Assembly (NCBI GenBank): GCA_035604135.1
Contig: DATNJB010000052.1
Coordinates: 1 to 52,027, forward strand
Direction: 5' to 3'
DNA from: Poindextera sp035604135
GTDB lineage: Bacteria; Pseudomonadota; Alphaproteobacteria; Caulobacterales; Caulobacteraceae
Length of the DNA stretch: 52,027 bases
Below are positions 19,101-27,234 of the stretch, one piece after another. Under the pieces are notes generated by a model. The model ran no database searches and was not told where the DNA came from. It saw only the letters and a list, made by a program, of their open reading frames with translations. The position numbers and the translations under genes are program-made. Position 1 is the first letter of the stretch. Each line of letters begins with the position of its first letter.

Positions 19101-19613
19101 GTGCCCTTGACCGTGCGTGAGATGACACTGGATGAGACCGACCTGGTTGCGGACTATTTCCATACGTCCACGGTCGAACACCTGGAGCTGATGGGCGTGG
19201 ATCCGTCACGGCTGTTCGGCCGCGCAGCCTGGCGCGAGCGCTATGCGCTGGACTACGCGCGGCCAAGGCCGGAGCGGGCGTTCATGGCCGTCGTCTGGCT
19301 CGAGGATGCGACGCCAGTCGGCTTCTCGACCGCCGACAAGATCATCTTCGGCGAGCGGGCCAACATGCACCTGCACGTGCTTGCGCCAGAGCGGCGCAAC
19401 AGCGGCATCGGCGTCCAGTGCGTGCGCCTCTCGGTCGACCTCTATTTCGAGACGCTTAAGCTCAAGGCGCTGTTCTGCGAGCCGAACGCGTTCAACGCCG
19501 CCCCCAGCCGGACCGCACAAGCGGCGGGCTTCAAGTACGTGAAGACCCACATGACCGTGCCGGGGCCTCTGAACTTCCACCAGCCCGTCACCCGCTGGGT
19601 GATTGAGCGTTGA
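19101..19613 (+). CDS. GNAT family N-acetyltransferase
   Basis: A 170-residue acetyltransferase starting at GTG 19101 with AAGGA upstream. It begins LTVREMTLDETDLVADYFHT and contains HLHVLAPERRNSGIGVQCVRLS, which replaces the usual Q/R-x-x-G-x-G/A loop with RRNSGIG. The last helix has FCEPNAFNAAPSRTAQAAGF, a pattern used by GNATs that acetylate amino acids or small amines. A ParB-like gene follows after 20 bases, probably in one transcript. The open frame extends upstream but overlaps the divergent GNAT gene and was not used. Confidence 0.82.
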   Translation: MPLTVREMTLDETDLVADYFHTSTVEHLELMGVDPSRLFGRAAWRERYALDYARPRPERAFMAVVWLEDATPVGFSTADKIIFGERANMHLHVLAPERRNSGIGVQCVRLSVDLYFETLKLKALFCEPNAFNAAPSRTAQAAGFKYVKTHMTVPGPLNFHQPVTRWVIER

Positions 19614-19633
19614 ACTAAGACGGGAGCCCACCC

Positions 19634-20251
19634 ATGACCGCGCGCGAGCCGGTGCTGAATCCGGTGAGGATCAGGACCCTGAAGCCCACCCAGATGACCC
19701 TCGGTATTCGGGAGGTGAACGAGAAGCGCCGCGAGTGGCGGGAGCGCGGGGGCGACAAGGGCGCCGAGTACCTCGGCAAGCACATGATCCCGGTCGTGAT
19801 CGGCCCAAAGGACCGGCACTACCTGATCGACCACCATCACCTGGCCCGCGCGCTCGAGGAAGAGGGCGTCAAGGACGTGCTCGTAAGCGTCGTCGCCGAC
19901 TTGCACACGCTGGCCAAAGAGGAATTCTGGATCTTCCTCGACAACCGCGCCTGGTGCCATCCCTACGACGCGGAGGGGCGCCGCCGCGACTTCGACGCCA
20001 TCCCGTCTGTGGTCTCTGAGATGGAGGACGACCCGTTCCGCAGCCTCGCCGGCGAGCTTCGCCAGGCGGGCGGCTACGCGAAGGACGCCACGCCATTCAG
20101 CGAATTCATCTGGGCCGACTTCCTGAGGCGGCGGATTAAGCGCAAGGCGGTCGAGAAGGATTTCGAGGCTTCTCTCAAGAAGGCGCTGACGCTTGCCAAG
20201 GCCGAGGCGGCGAACTACTTGCCGGGATGGTGCGGGCCTAGCCGGGACTGA
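19634..20251 (+). CDS. ParB-like nuclease family (ParBc_2) protein
   Basis: A 205-residue protein. The N-terminal half has the ParB-like signature of the PF08857 type: LKPTQMTLGIREV, then HMIPVVIGPKDRHYLIDHHHLARAL with clustered Asp-His-His-His. The helical C-terminus has KKALTLAKAEAANYLPGW. It lacks a helix-turn-helix, so it is not a chromosome-partitioning ParB. Homologues are mostly uncharacterised. GGGAG lies seven bases upstream of the ATG. The gene follows a GNAT after 20 bases. Confidence 0.82.
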   Translation: MTAREPVLNPVRIRTLKPTQMTLGIREVNEKRREWRERGGDKGAEYLGKHMIPVVIGPKDRHYLIDHHHLARALEEEGVKDVLVSVVADLHTLAKEEFWIFLDNRAWCHPYDAEGRRRDFDAIPSVVSEMEDDPFRSLAGELRQAGGYAKDATPFSEFIWADFLRRRIKRKAVEKDFEASLKKALTLAKAEAANYLPGWCGPSRD

Positions 20252-20262
20252 GCGGGCTAGGA

Positions 20263-20451
20263 TCAGCGAACCAGGACAGCAACGACCGCGGTCACGCATA
20301 GGAACGCCCCGGTCCAGGCCAGGCAGGCGATGCCGACGCGGTCGAACGGTCGCTGTAAGGGCCCACGGACGAGAGGAAAGCGGGGCGTGATGTCCGTCAT
20401 GGGGTGGATGTAGGGGTTGTCGCCTCGGAATCCCATTTGCCATTCTGTCAC
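20263..20451 (-). CDS. Possible small single-span membrane protein
   Basis: An open frame of 62 codons starting at GTG 20451, or at ATG 20400 for a shorter form. The C-terminal part, VGIACLAWTGAFLCVTAVVAVLV, is a good transmembrane span, preceded by positively charged residues. No ribosome-binding site is clear at either start, and I recognise no family. It converges on the ParB-like gene with an 11-base gap, which fits the packing elsewhere in the window. Confidence 0.35.
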   Translation of the reverse strand: MTEWQMGFRGDNPYIHPMTDITPRFPLVRGPLQRPFDRVGIACLAWTGAFLCVTAVVAVLVR

Positions 20452-20581
20452 TGGATCAATTTGTCGCGGTCAGCGTGTATGCTGCTTTGATAACAACTGG
20501 CGCTGAGTTGCGTTCCTTGCCGCCCGTCTGGCAGATGATCTTGGACTTCGAGCCTTTTTACCCCGACCACTCGTTCAGCCA

Positions 20582-21571
20582 TTGAAAGCCCGCACCGCAT
20601 TGACCACTCCCGTCCCCATCGCGGCCAACGCGCCGCCCCCCCAGTTGACCTCCGTCGAAGCCATCACCGAGGGCCTGGCCAGTGTCGGCTACATCGCCTC
20701 GCGCCGCATCGCGACCGCGGTGATGATGGCCGCACATCTGCAGAAGCCGGTCCTGGTCGAGGGCCAGGCGGGCGTCGGCAAGACCGAGCTCGCCATCTCG
20801 ACGGCGACGATGCTCGGCCTGCCGCTGATCCGCATGCAGTGCTACGAGGGCCTGGACGAGTCCAAGGCGCTGTACGAGTGGAAGTATGGCAAGCAGCTGC
20901 TCTACACCCAGATCCTCAAGGACCGCATGGGCGAGCAGCTGGGCGACGCCAAGAGCATGGCCGAGGCCATGGACCGCCTGCACAGCATGGGCGACCTTTT
21001 CTTCTCCGAGCCGTTCCTCGAGCCGCGGCCACTGCTCAAGGCGCTCACGCAGGTCGGCGGCGCGGTCCTCTTGATCGACGAGATCGACAAGTCCGACGAA
21101 GCGTTCGAGGCGTTCCTGCTCGAGATCCTGTCGGCGTTCCAGGTCTCCGTGCCCGAGCTCGGCGTGATCAAGGCCACGACGCCGCCGATCGTGTTCCTCA
21201 CCTCCAACAACGTCCGCGACCTCGGCGATGCGCTGAAGCGCCGCTGCCTGCATCTCTACATCCCGCTGCCGACGCCTGAGCTAGAGGAGCGGATCGTCGC
21301 CTCGCGCGTGCCGGACGTCGACGCCAAGCTGAACCGCGAGCTGGTCGCGTTCGTGCAGAGCCTGCGCGGGCTCGACTTGCGCAAGTCGCCCTCGATTTCC
21401 GAGACGGTCGACTGGGCGCGGGTGCTGCTGCTCCTGCACGCGCACGCGCTCGACCCCGAGCTTGTGCGCGAGACGCTGAACGTGCTGCTGAAGTTCGAGC
21501 AGGACATCCTGGCCGTCGACCCGCAGATCGGCGAGCTTTTGCGCCCACAAGCCCGCGCGGCCGGGAAGTAG
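20582..21571 (+). CDS. MoxR family AAA+ ATPase
   Basis: A 329-residue AAA+ ATPase of the MoxR/CoxD type starting at TTG 20582. Walker A GQAGVGKTE is at residues 61-69, Walker B VLLIDEIDK at about 159-167, sensor-like LTSNNVRDLG, and the arginine-finger region ALKRRCLHLYIPLP follows. MoxR ATPases act as chaperones that insert metals or assemble complexes, usually with a VWA-domain partner, which follows after 10 bases. No carbon monoxide dehydrogenase or other obvious client gene is present here. The 130-base gap upstream (20452-20581) is less GC-rich than the surroundings and probably holds the promoter. Confidence 0.92.
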   Translation: MKARTALTTPVPIAANAPPPQLTSVEAITEGLASVGYIASRRIATAVMMAAHLQKPVLVEGQAGVGKTELAISTATMLGLPLIRMQCYEGLDESKALYEWKYGKQLLYTQILKDRMGEQLGDAKSMAEAMDRLHSMGDLFFSEPFLEPRPLLKALTQVGGAVLLIDEIDKSDEAFEAFLLEILSAFQVSVPELGVIKATTPPIVFLTSNNVRDLGDALKRRCLHLYIPLPTPELEERIVASRVPDVDAKLNRELVAFVQSLRGLDLRKSPSISETVDWARVLLLLHAHALDPELVRETLNVLLKFEQDILAVDPQIGELLRPQARAAGK

Positions 21572-21581
21572 GAAGCCCGCG

Positions 21582-22925
21582 ATGCAGCGGACGATGGAGA
21601 ACTTCATCCGCGCTCTAAGGGCGCAGGACATCAGAGTCTCGCCGGCCGAGGCGATCGACGCCCACCGCGCGGCCGAGGCCGTCGGGTATGCCGACCGCGA
21701 GCTCTTCCGCGATGCGCTGGCCACCACGCTGGCGAAGAGCGGCCAGGAGACGGCGCGGTTCGACAGCGTCTTCGACACCTTCTTCAAGCGCGACGAGTTC
21801 CTGAAGACGCCTGAGGATGCCGCCGACGAGGCGATGGCCGACGAGCTGCCCGAGGGCGGCGACGATCTCACCCACATGCTGCTCGAGCACGACGATGCGG
21901 CGTTGGCCCAGGCCATGGAGCTCGCCGCCGAGCGGGCGGGCGTGGCGGAGATCCGCCTCTCCAGCCAGCGGCGGCTGCTGACCCGGCGCATGCTCGACGA
22001 GATGGGCCTGGGCGGCCTCGAGCAACGGATCGCCGAGGCCGGCCGCCGCGAGGACGAGAAGGGCAAGCTGCTGGCCGACCGGCTCGCCAAGGCGCGCGAT
22101 GCGCTGTTCGCCGAAGCCGGCCGCTATGTCGAGCGCCAGCACGAGCTCTATGCCTCGGAGAGCGGGCGTAAGCTGCGCGAGGACGTGCTCGCCAACCAAC
22201 GGCTGACCTCCATCGACGAGCACGAGCTCGCCACCATGCAGCGGCTGGTCCGCCGCATGGCCAAGAACCTGGCGTCGAAGTACAGCCGCCATATCCGCCG
22301 CGCCAAGCGCGGGCAGCTCGACGTGCGGCGCACGATCCGCAAGAGCCTCGGCCACGGCGGCCTGCCCTTCGACCTGATCTGGAAGAGCAAGCGGATCGAC
22401 CGTCCATCGATCGCGGTAATGTGCGACGTGTCGGGCTCCGTTGCGCAGGCGGCGCACTTCCTGCTGCTCTTCCTCTACAGCCTGAACGAGGTGGTGGAGC
22501 GGCTGGACGCCTTCGCCTTCTCGAACCGCCTGGTGCCTGTCGGCGACATCCTGAACGACGAGGCTGTGGCCGACGCCATCGCCATGGTGATCAAGCGCAT
22601 CGGCATGCGCTCGACCGACTACGGTCTCGCGCTCGAGGACTTCTGCGCGCTGGAGCTGGCGAAGATCGACAACAAGACCACGGTCATCATCCTGGGCGAC
22701 GGGCGCACCAACTACGTGAACCCCAGGCTCGACCTGATGCGGGCGATTAGCGAGCGGGCGCGGGCCGTGATCTGGCTGAACCCCGAGCCCGAAAGCCTGT
22801 GGACCCGCGGGGACTCGGAGATGGAGCGGTACAAGCGCTTCTGTACGGTGGCCAAGACTTGCAGCACGCTTGCCGAGCTCGAGCGCATCATCGAGGACGT
22901 GCTTCGGACGTACATGCCGCGGTAG
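21582..22925 (+). CDS. VWA domain protein, CoxE-like
   Basis: A 447-residue partner of the MoxR ATPase. The first 240 residues are helical and charged. RRTIRKSLGHGG (249-260) precedes the VWA domain, whose MIDAS motif is DVSGS (282-286), with later metal-coordinating segments at RIGMRSTDYG and ILGDGRTN. In CoxE-type proteins the VWA domain binds the client complex and the ATPase remodels it. The stop codon is four bases from that of the convergent CaiB gene. The client in this organism is not evident. Confidence 0.92.
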   Translation: MQRTMENFIRALRAQDIRVSPAEAIDAHRAAEAVGYADRELFRDALATTLAKSGQETARFDSVFDTFFKRDEFLKTPEDAADEAMADELPEGGDDLTHMLLEHDDAALAQAMELAAERAGVAEIRLSSQRRLLTRRMLDEMGLGGLEQRIAEAGRREDEKGKLLADRLAKARDALFAEAGRYVERQHELYASESGRKLREDVLANQRLTSIDEHELATMQRLVRRMAKNLASKYSRHIRRAKRGQLDVRRTIRKSLGHGGLPFDLIWKSKRIDRPSIAVMCDVSGSVAQAAHFLLLFLYSLNEVVERLDAFAFSNRLVPVGDILNDEAVADAIAMVIKRIGMRSTDYGLALEDFCALELAKIDNKTTVIILGDGRTNYVNPRLDLMRAISERARAVIWLNPEPESLWTRGDSEMERYKRFCTVAKTCSTLAELERIIEDVLRTYMPR

Positions 22926-22929
22926 GCCG

Positions 22930-24117
22930 CTACTCCGCCGGCATCAGGGCGGCGATCTCCGCGTCGCTGCAGCCACATTCTTCCAGGATCTGCAACGTAT
23001 GCTGGCCGATTTCGGGCGCCATGCGCGGCGGCTGCTTGGTCTCGCCGTCGAGGTAGAAGGGGCTGTCGACGGTTCTGAGGCCATAGCCGTCGGCGAACTC
23101 CGGCAGGAAGCCGTTCGCCTCCACCTGCGGGTCGGCGATGTGGTCGGTGACGCGGCCCACGATGCCGAAGGTCACGCCGACGTCCATCAGCTTGTCATGC
23201 CAGTACGCCCAGGGCTGCTTGCCGAAGATGTCCTGCAGGATGGCGATCAGCGCCGTGGCATTCTCGAACCGCGCCATCGGCGTCGTGAAGCGCGGGTCCT
23301 GCAGCAGATCCTCGCGCCCGACCGCGCGCGAGAGCAGCGCCCATTCGCGGGCCGGGTTGACCACCGCCAGGATGAAGGAGCGGTCGTCGGAGGTGTGGTA
23401 GATTTCGCCGAGCGCGCTTCGCTGCCCGCGTTGGCGCGGCTGGAGGTCGATGTCGCAGAGCGCCGCCTGGATCTGGCACGAGTTCGACCAGAGGCCGTTG
23501 GCCATCAGCGAGGTCGCGACTGCCCCGCCTTCCCCGGTCAGCGCGCGGCGATAGAGGGCGGTCGCGATCGCGGCAAAGGTCGCCATCGCGGTCGGGTGGT
23601 CGCCCATGCCCGGCAGCGAGAAGCTGGACTCGGCGTCGCCGTAGGGCTTGACCATGTCCATCAGGCCGGAGCGGGCCCACCAGGCAGTCGTGTCGTAGGC
23701 GGTGCGGTCACGCTCGGGCCCATGCTCGCCGTAGGGCGAGAGCGAGGCGTAGATCAGCCGCTTGTTGAGGGGCATCACGTCTTCGGCGCGCAGGCGAAGC
23801 CGCTCGCGCACCGGAAACGGGAAGTTGGTCAGGAAGACGTCCGCCCGCCTGATCAGCTTTTCGAGCACGACCCGCGCCTCCGGCAGCTTCAGGTCTATCG
23901 CCAGGCTCTCCTTGTTCCGCGAGTCCAGCGTCCAGAAGTAGTCCATGACGTCCGGCCCGCGCATGCGGATGAGCGCGCGGTAGGAGTCGCCCATGCCCGG
24001 CGGCTCGATCTTGATCACCCGCGCGCCGAAGTCCGACATGATCGTCGCCGCGGCCGGCCCCGCGATGAAGCTCGCGCAGTCGATAACCAGAAGATCGCTG
24101 AACAACCCTTGCGCCAT
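22930..24117 (-). CDS. CaiB/BaiF family CoA-transferase
   Basis: A 395-residue class III CoA-transferase, which moves CoA between organic acids. N-terminal hallmark: LLVIDCASFIAGPAAATIMSDFGARVIKIEPP (about residues 8-39). The likely catalytic Asp lies in AYDTTAWWARSG, at the usual distance from the N-terminus. RSALGEIYHTSDDRSFIL and the C-terminal domain are intact. ATG 24117 has GGAGG eight bases upstream; the longer frame upstream is not needed. It probably activates or releases a catabolic acid; the acids involved are unknown. Confidence 0.9.
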   Translation of the reverse strand: MAQGLFSDLLVIDCASFIAGPAAATIMSDFGARVIKIEPPGMGDSYRALIRMRGPDVMDYFWTLDSRNKESLAIDLKLPEARVVLEKLIRRADVFLTNFPFPVRERLRLRAEDVMPLNKRLIYASLSPYGEHGPERDRTAYDTTAWWARSGLMDMVKPYGDAESSFSLPGMGDHPTAMATFAAIATALYRRALTGEGGAVATSLMANGLWSNSCQIQAALCDIDLQPRQRGQRSALGEIYHTSDDRSFILAVVNPAREWALLSRAVGREDLLQDPRFTTPMARFENATALIAILQDIFGKQPWAYWHDKLMDVGVTFGIVGRVTDHIADPQVEANGFLPEFADGYGLRTVDSPFYLDGETKQPPRMAPEIGQHTLQILEECGCSDAEIAALMPAE

Positions 24118-24136
24118 GCCGTAGCCTCCGAAACGC

Positions 24137-24155
24137 GTCTCCGCTTTATGGAGAC
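24137..24155. promoter_or_regulatory. Inverted repeat GTCTCC-N7-GGAGAC upstream of CaiB gene
   Basis: A perfect 6-bp inverted repeat with a 7-bp AT-rich centre lies 20 bases upstream of the CaiB start, in the divergent gap to the Coq4-like gene. It could be an operator or a leader hairpin. There is no T-run, so a terminator is unlikely. Confidence 0.3.
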
Positions 24156-24367
24156 TGGGGCGCGGGGACGTCAAAGGCATCCTCGCCGCGCGACGCCCGC
24201 TCATGCGACGGCGGGCGCGAAATGCGCTATCATCTCGGCGGAGGAGACGTGGCCGCCATGGTCGCCCTTGCCCTCGCGCCATCTGACCCGCCATCAAACG
24301 ACGCTGTCGCTACCAAGAGCAGGAATCCGCGCAGACCCTCGCCGAGGGCCTGGCCGAGTATTATGCG

Positions 24368-24757
24368 GTGAACGGCGCCCGCGTCGCGCCCCCGGCCTCG
24401 CTTCCGCCTGAGAGCGCCGCGCTGTTCCGCAGCCACGACATCTGCCACGTCATTTTCGGTCTCGACACCACGCTGGCCCACGAGGGCATGGCCGACGTGC
24501 GCACCCTGCTCTCATGCGACGTCGGCTGGCGCCGCTACGGCCGGTACATGACGAGCGACCCGCAGGCGAAGGCGATCTTCAAAGAGCTAGGCTACGCCAA
24601 AGCCATATGGGCGACGCTGATCATCGTCCCGCGCCTGCTCCGCGCGGTCGCGGAAGCTTCACGCATGCGCAAGCGCTGGCCGTGGGAGCCGCCGGCGGAG
24701 CACTTCGACCGGCCACTCGCCGACCTGCGCCGCGCGTACCAGATACGCCTGATCTGA
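24368..24757 (+). CDS. Coq4-like protein, 5' end probably frameshifted
   Basis: The clear reading frame runs from GTG 24368 for 129 residues. LFRSHDICHVIFGLDTTL contains an HDxxH motif with the following Gly, as in Coq4 (ubiquinone biosynthesis) proteins; the rest, YAKAIWATLIIVPRL, is helical. The same frame is open back to a TGA at about 24285 and reads sensibly there (AQTLAEGLAEYYAVNG), but has no ATG. A good start exists in another frame: GTG 24249 or ATG 24258 behind GGAGGAG, coding MVALALAPSDPPSND. One missing base near 24308 would join both into a protein of about 168 residues. Family assignment rests on the motif alone. It converges on the nitronate monooxygenase-like gene after six bases. 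Confidence 0.6.
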   Translation: MNGARVAPPASLPPESAALFRSHDICHVIFGLDTTLAHEGMADVRTLLSCDVGWRRYGRYMTSDPQAKAIFKELGYAKAIWATLIIVPRLLRAVAEASRMRKRWPWEPPAEHFDRPLADLRRAYQIRLI

Positions 24758-24763
24758 CGCGGC

Positions 24764-25756
24764 TCAGGCGGCGGCGAGTTCGCCGGCCATCCGGTCGAGG
24801 CGCGCGTGGATGATCCCTTCGGCCTCGGCCATGATCCGCTTCACGAGCTCGTCGCAGGACGGGATGTCGTGGATCAGGCCTTGGCTCTGACCGGCCGACC
24901 AGATCCCCCCGTCGATGTCGCCCCCCTGCAGCACGTTGGCCCGGCCGCGGGCGCCCGAGACCAGCTCGCGCACGTCGTCGATGGTCTTGGTCGGATCCTC
25001 CTGGATCTTCACCACCTGCTCGGCGATGGCGTTGCGGGCCACGCGCGAAGTGTTCCTGAGTGTGCGGTTGGTGAGGATGGTGTCGCGCTCGGTGTTGCGG
25101 ACGATTGCGTCCTTCACGTTCTGATGGATCTTGGCTTCCTTGGTCGCCATGAACCGTGTGCCCATGTTGACGCCGTCGGCGCCAAGCGCCAGCGCGGCCA
25201 CCAGCGAGCGGCCGTCGGCCATGCCGCCCGAGGCGATCACCGGGATCTTCACCGCATCGACGGTCGCCGGCAGCAGCACCATCAGCGTCACGTCGTCCTC
25301 GCCGGGGTGGCCGGCGCATTCGAAGCCGTCGATCGAGATCACGTCGACGCCCAGCCGCTCGGCGGTCACGCTGTGGCGCACCGACGTGCACTTGTGGATC
25401 ACCTTGATCCCATTGGCCTTGAAGTCGGGTAGGTGGTCGATCGGGCTGCGGCCCGCGGTCTCGACGATCTTGATGCCGCTCTCGATGATCGCGCGGCGAT
25501 AGTCGTCGTAAGGGATGGGGTTCAGCGACGGCAGCAGCGTGAGGTTCACGCCGAACGGCTTGTCGGTGAGGGTGCGGGTCTTGTCGATCTCAGCCTTCAG
25601 CGCCTCCGCGGTCGGGAACAGGTGGGCGACGATGAAGCCCAACGCGCCCGCATTGGCGACGGCCGCCACCAGTTCGCCATAGCCCACGCCCGTCATGCCG
25701 CCCATGACGATCGGCGTCTCCACGCCGAACATCTCGGTTATTTTCGTCTTGATCAC
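24764..25756 (-). CDS. Nitronate monooxygenase family flavoprotein
   Basis: A 330-residue FMN-dependent TIM-barrel enzyme of the nitronate monooxygenase/2-nitropropane dioxygenase family. N-terminal TPIVMGGMTGVGYGELVAAV, then FGVNLTLLP, DGFECAGHPGEDDV with the catalytic-region His, and the FMN phosphate-binding IPVIASGGMADGRS and GADGVNMGTRF. Class-I fungal-like and bacterial members denitrify nitronates; many others remain uncharacterised NAD(P)H-dependent flavin reductases. It is divergent from the thiolase/DUF35 operon, separated by 279 bases that hold a palindrome and a promoter-like pair. Confidence 0.9.
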   Translation of the reverse strand: MIKTKITEMFGVETPIVMGGMTGVGYGELVAAVANAGALGFIVAHLFPTAEALKAEIDKTRTLTDKPFGVNLTLLPSLNPIPYDDYRRAIIESGIKIVETAGRSPIDHLPDFKANGIKVIHKCTSVRHSVTAERLGVDVISIDGFECAGHPGEDDVTLMVLLPATVDAVKIPVIASGGMADGRSLVAALALGADGVNMGTRFMATKEAKIHQNVKDAIVRNTERDTILTNRTLRNTSRVARNAIAEQVVKIQEDPTKTIDDVRELVSGARGRANVLQGGDIDGGIWSAGQSQGLIHDIPSCDELVKRIMAEAEGIIHARLDRMAGELAAA

Positions 25757-25787
25757 TGCTTCGCCTCTTCTCTGGTCGCGGGTCTCG

Positions 25788-25805
25788 CGAACGTTCGTTT
25801 GAACG
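25788..25805. promoter_or_regulatory. Overlapping palindromes CGAACGTTCG and CGTTC-N4-GAACG
   Basis: A perfect 10-bp palindrome (25788-25797) overlaps an inverted repeat with a 4-base centre (25792-25805), about 32 bases upstream of the nitronate monooxygenase-like start. It is a possible operator for that gene or for the divergent thiolase operon. No regulator gene is adjacent. Confidence 0.3.
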
Positions 25806-25887
25806 GGAGCCCGAAAATGGCGTCGCCGTCAATCGGCCAGCGGTTGATGGCGGCGCCGCAACGCCGCACCCGGCTGCCCCTCGCCTG

Positions 25888-25916
25888 TTGACACGCCCGC
25901 CGCGCCCCCGTCTAGA
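25888..25916 (+). promoter_or_regulatory. Promoter-like pair TTGACA-N17-TCTAGA
   Basis: A consensus -35 hexamer TTGACA at 25888-25893 is followed after 17 bases by TCTAGA at 25911-25916, a poor but plausible -10. It lies 120 bases upstream of the thiolase start on the same strand. In this GC-rich sequence an exact TTGACA is uncommon; function is inference. Confidence 0.35.
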
Positions 25917-26035
25917 TTTCGCCGAGCCCAGGCGGAGGAAGTCGCCGCGGGCGACGCGACTTTGAGACCTTCATCACCTTCCAGGCGCCGGCGAGAATTT
26001 GAGGCCGACAACGCGCCGAATTTGAAAGGCGGTTC

Positions 26036-27232
26036 ATGAGCATCAAGGGCAAGGCCTATATCGGCGGCGTCTTCGAGCACCCGACACGCGAGGCGATCGG
26101 CTACTCGACGCCGCAGCTGCACGCGGAGTGCGCCAAGGGCGCGCTCGAGGACGCGGGCCTCTCCAAGGACGATGTCGACGGCTATTTCTGCGCCGGCGAC
26201 GCGCCCGGTTTCGGCGCAATGTCGATGGCCGACTACATGGGCCTGAAGCTCAGGCACATGGACTCCACGGAGACGGGCGGGTCGTCCTACATCCTGCACG
26301 TCGGCCATGCGGCAGAGGCGATCGCCGCCGGCAAGTGCTCGGTGGCCCTGGTCACCCTTGCGGGCCGCCCGCGCAGCATGCGCGGCGGTGGCATGGGCGG
26401 CGGCCGCGGCCCGGGCGGGCCGCCCGGCGGTGGCTTCTCGGACGTGCCGGAGGCAGGCTTCGAGAACATCTACGGCGGCTCGACCCACAACACCTATGGC
26501 ATGTGCGCCGCCCGCCACATGTACGAGTATGGCACCACCTCCGAGCAACTAGCCTGGATCAAGGTCGCCGCCTCGCATCACGCGCAATGGAACGAACACG
26601 CCATGCTGCGCGAGGTGGTGACGGTCGAAGAGGTGCTGGCCTCGCCGATGATCGCAACGCCGCTGCACCGCATGGACTGCTGCGTGATCTCCGACGGTGG
26701 CGGCGCGGTGATCGTGGTCTCGCCGGAGGTGGCCAAGAGCCTCAACCGGCCGAAGGTGAAGATCATCGGCGCCGGCGAAGCGCCCAAGGGCCCGCGCGGC
26801 GGCAACGACCTCGACCTTACCTATTCCGGGGCCGTCTGGTCGGGGCCGGCGGCGTTCGAAGAGGCCGGCGTGAAGCCCGCCGACATGAAGTACGCGTCGA
26901 TCTACGACAGCTTCACCATCACGGTGCTGATGCAGATCGAGGATCTCGGTTTCTGCAAGAAGGGCGAAGGCGGCAAGTTCGTCGCCGACGGCAACCTGAT
27001 CTCCGGCGTCGGCAAGCTGCCGTTCAACACCGACGGCGGCGGCCTGTGCAACAACCACCCCACCAACCGCGGCGGCATCACCAAGGTGATCGAGGCGGTC
27101 AGGCAGTTGCGCGGTGAGGCGCATCCGAAGGTGCAGGTGCCCAACTGCGACCTCGCCATCGCTCACGGGACGGGCGGTTCACTCGGCACGCGGCACGGCG
27201 CGGCGACGGTCATCATGGAACGGGAGGCTTGA
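26036..27232 (+). CDS. Thiolase-like protein without the nucleophilic Cys, probable acyl-CoA aldolase subunit
   Basis: A 398-residue protein of the SCP-x/lipid-transfer thiolase family. The segment where thiolases carry their acyl-binding Cys reads STETGGSSYILHVGHAAEAIAAG (about 77-99) with no Cys at the nucleophile position. The C-terminal LCNNHPTNRGG and IAHGTGGSLGTRHG segments are kept. Family members of this kind, such as Ltp2 in steroid side-chain breakdown, act as retro-aldolases with a DUF35 partner, which is exactly the next gene. An unusual Gly/Pro-rich loop (about 117-133, RGGGMGGGRGPGGPPGGG) is inserted before the SDVPEAGFE segment. Likely role: C-C cleavage of a CoA-linked side chain. 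Confidence 0.88.
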   Translation: MSIKGKAYIGGVFEHPTREAIGYSTPQLHAECAKGALEDAGLSKDDVDGYFCAGDAPGFGAMSMADYMGLKLRHMDSTETGGSSYILHVGHAAEAIAAGKCSVALVTLAGRPRSMRGGGMGGGRGPGGPPGGGFSDVPEAGFENIYGGSTHNTYGMCAARHMYEYGTTSEQLAWIKVAASHHAQWNEHAMLREVVTVEEVLASPMIATPLHRMDCCVISDGGGAVIVVSPEVAKSLNRPKVKIIGAGEAPKGPRGGNDLDLTYSGAVWSGPAAFEEAGVKPADMKYASIYDSFTITVLMQIEDLGFCKKGEGGKFVADGNLISGVGKLPFNTDGGGLCNNHPTNRGGITKVIEAVRQLRGEAHPKVQVPNCDLAIAHGTGGSLGTRHGAATVIMEREA

Positions 27233-27234
27233 GC

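Noticed and set aside
20531..20552. Sigma-54 promoter upstream of the MoxR gene
   Set aside because: TGGCAG is followed by TTGGA at the wrong spacing and without the required GC element.
22870..24411. 513-codon plus-strand open frame
   Set aside because: It is the shadow of the CaiB gene on the other strand; composition is Arg/Ala-rich and the CaiB motifs are clear.
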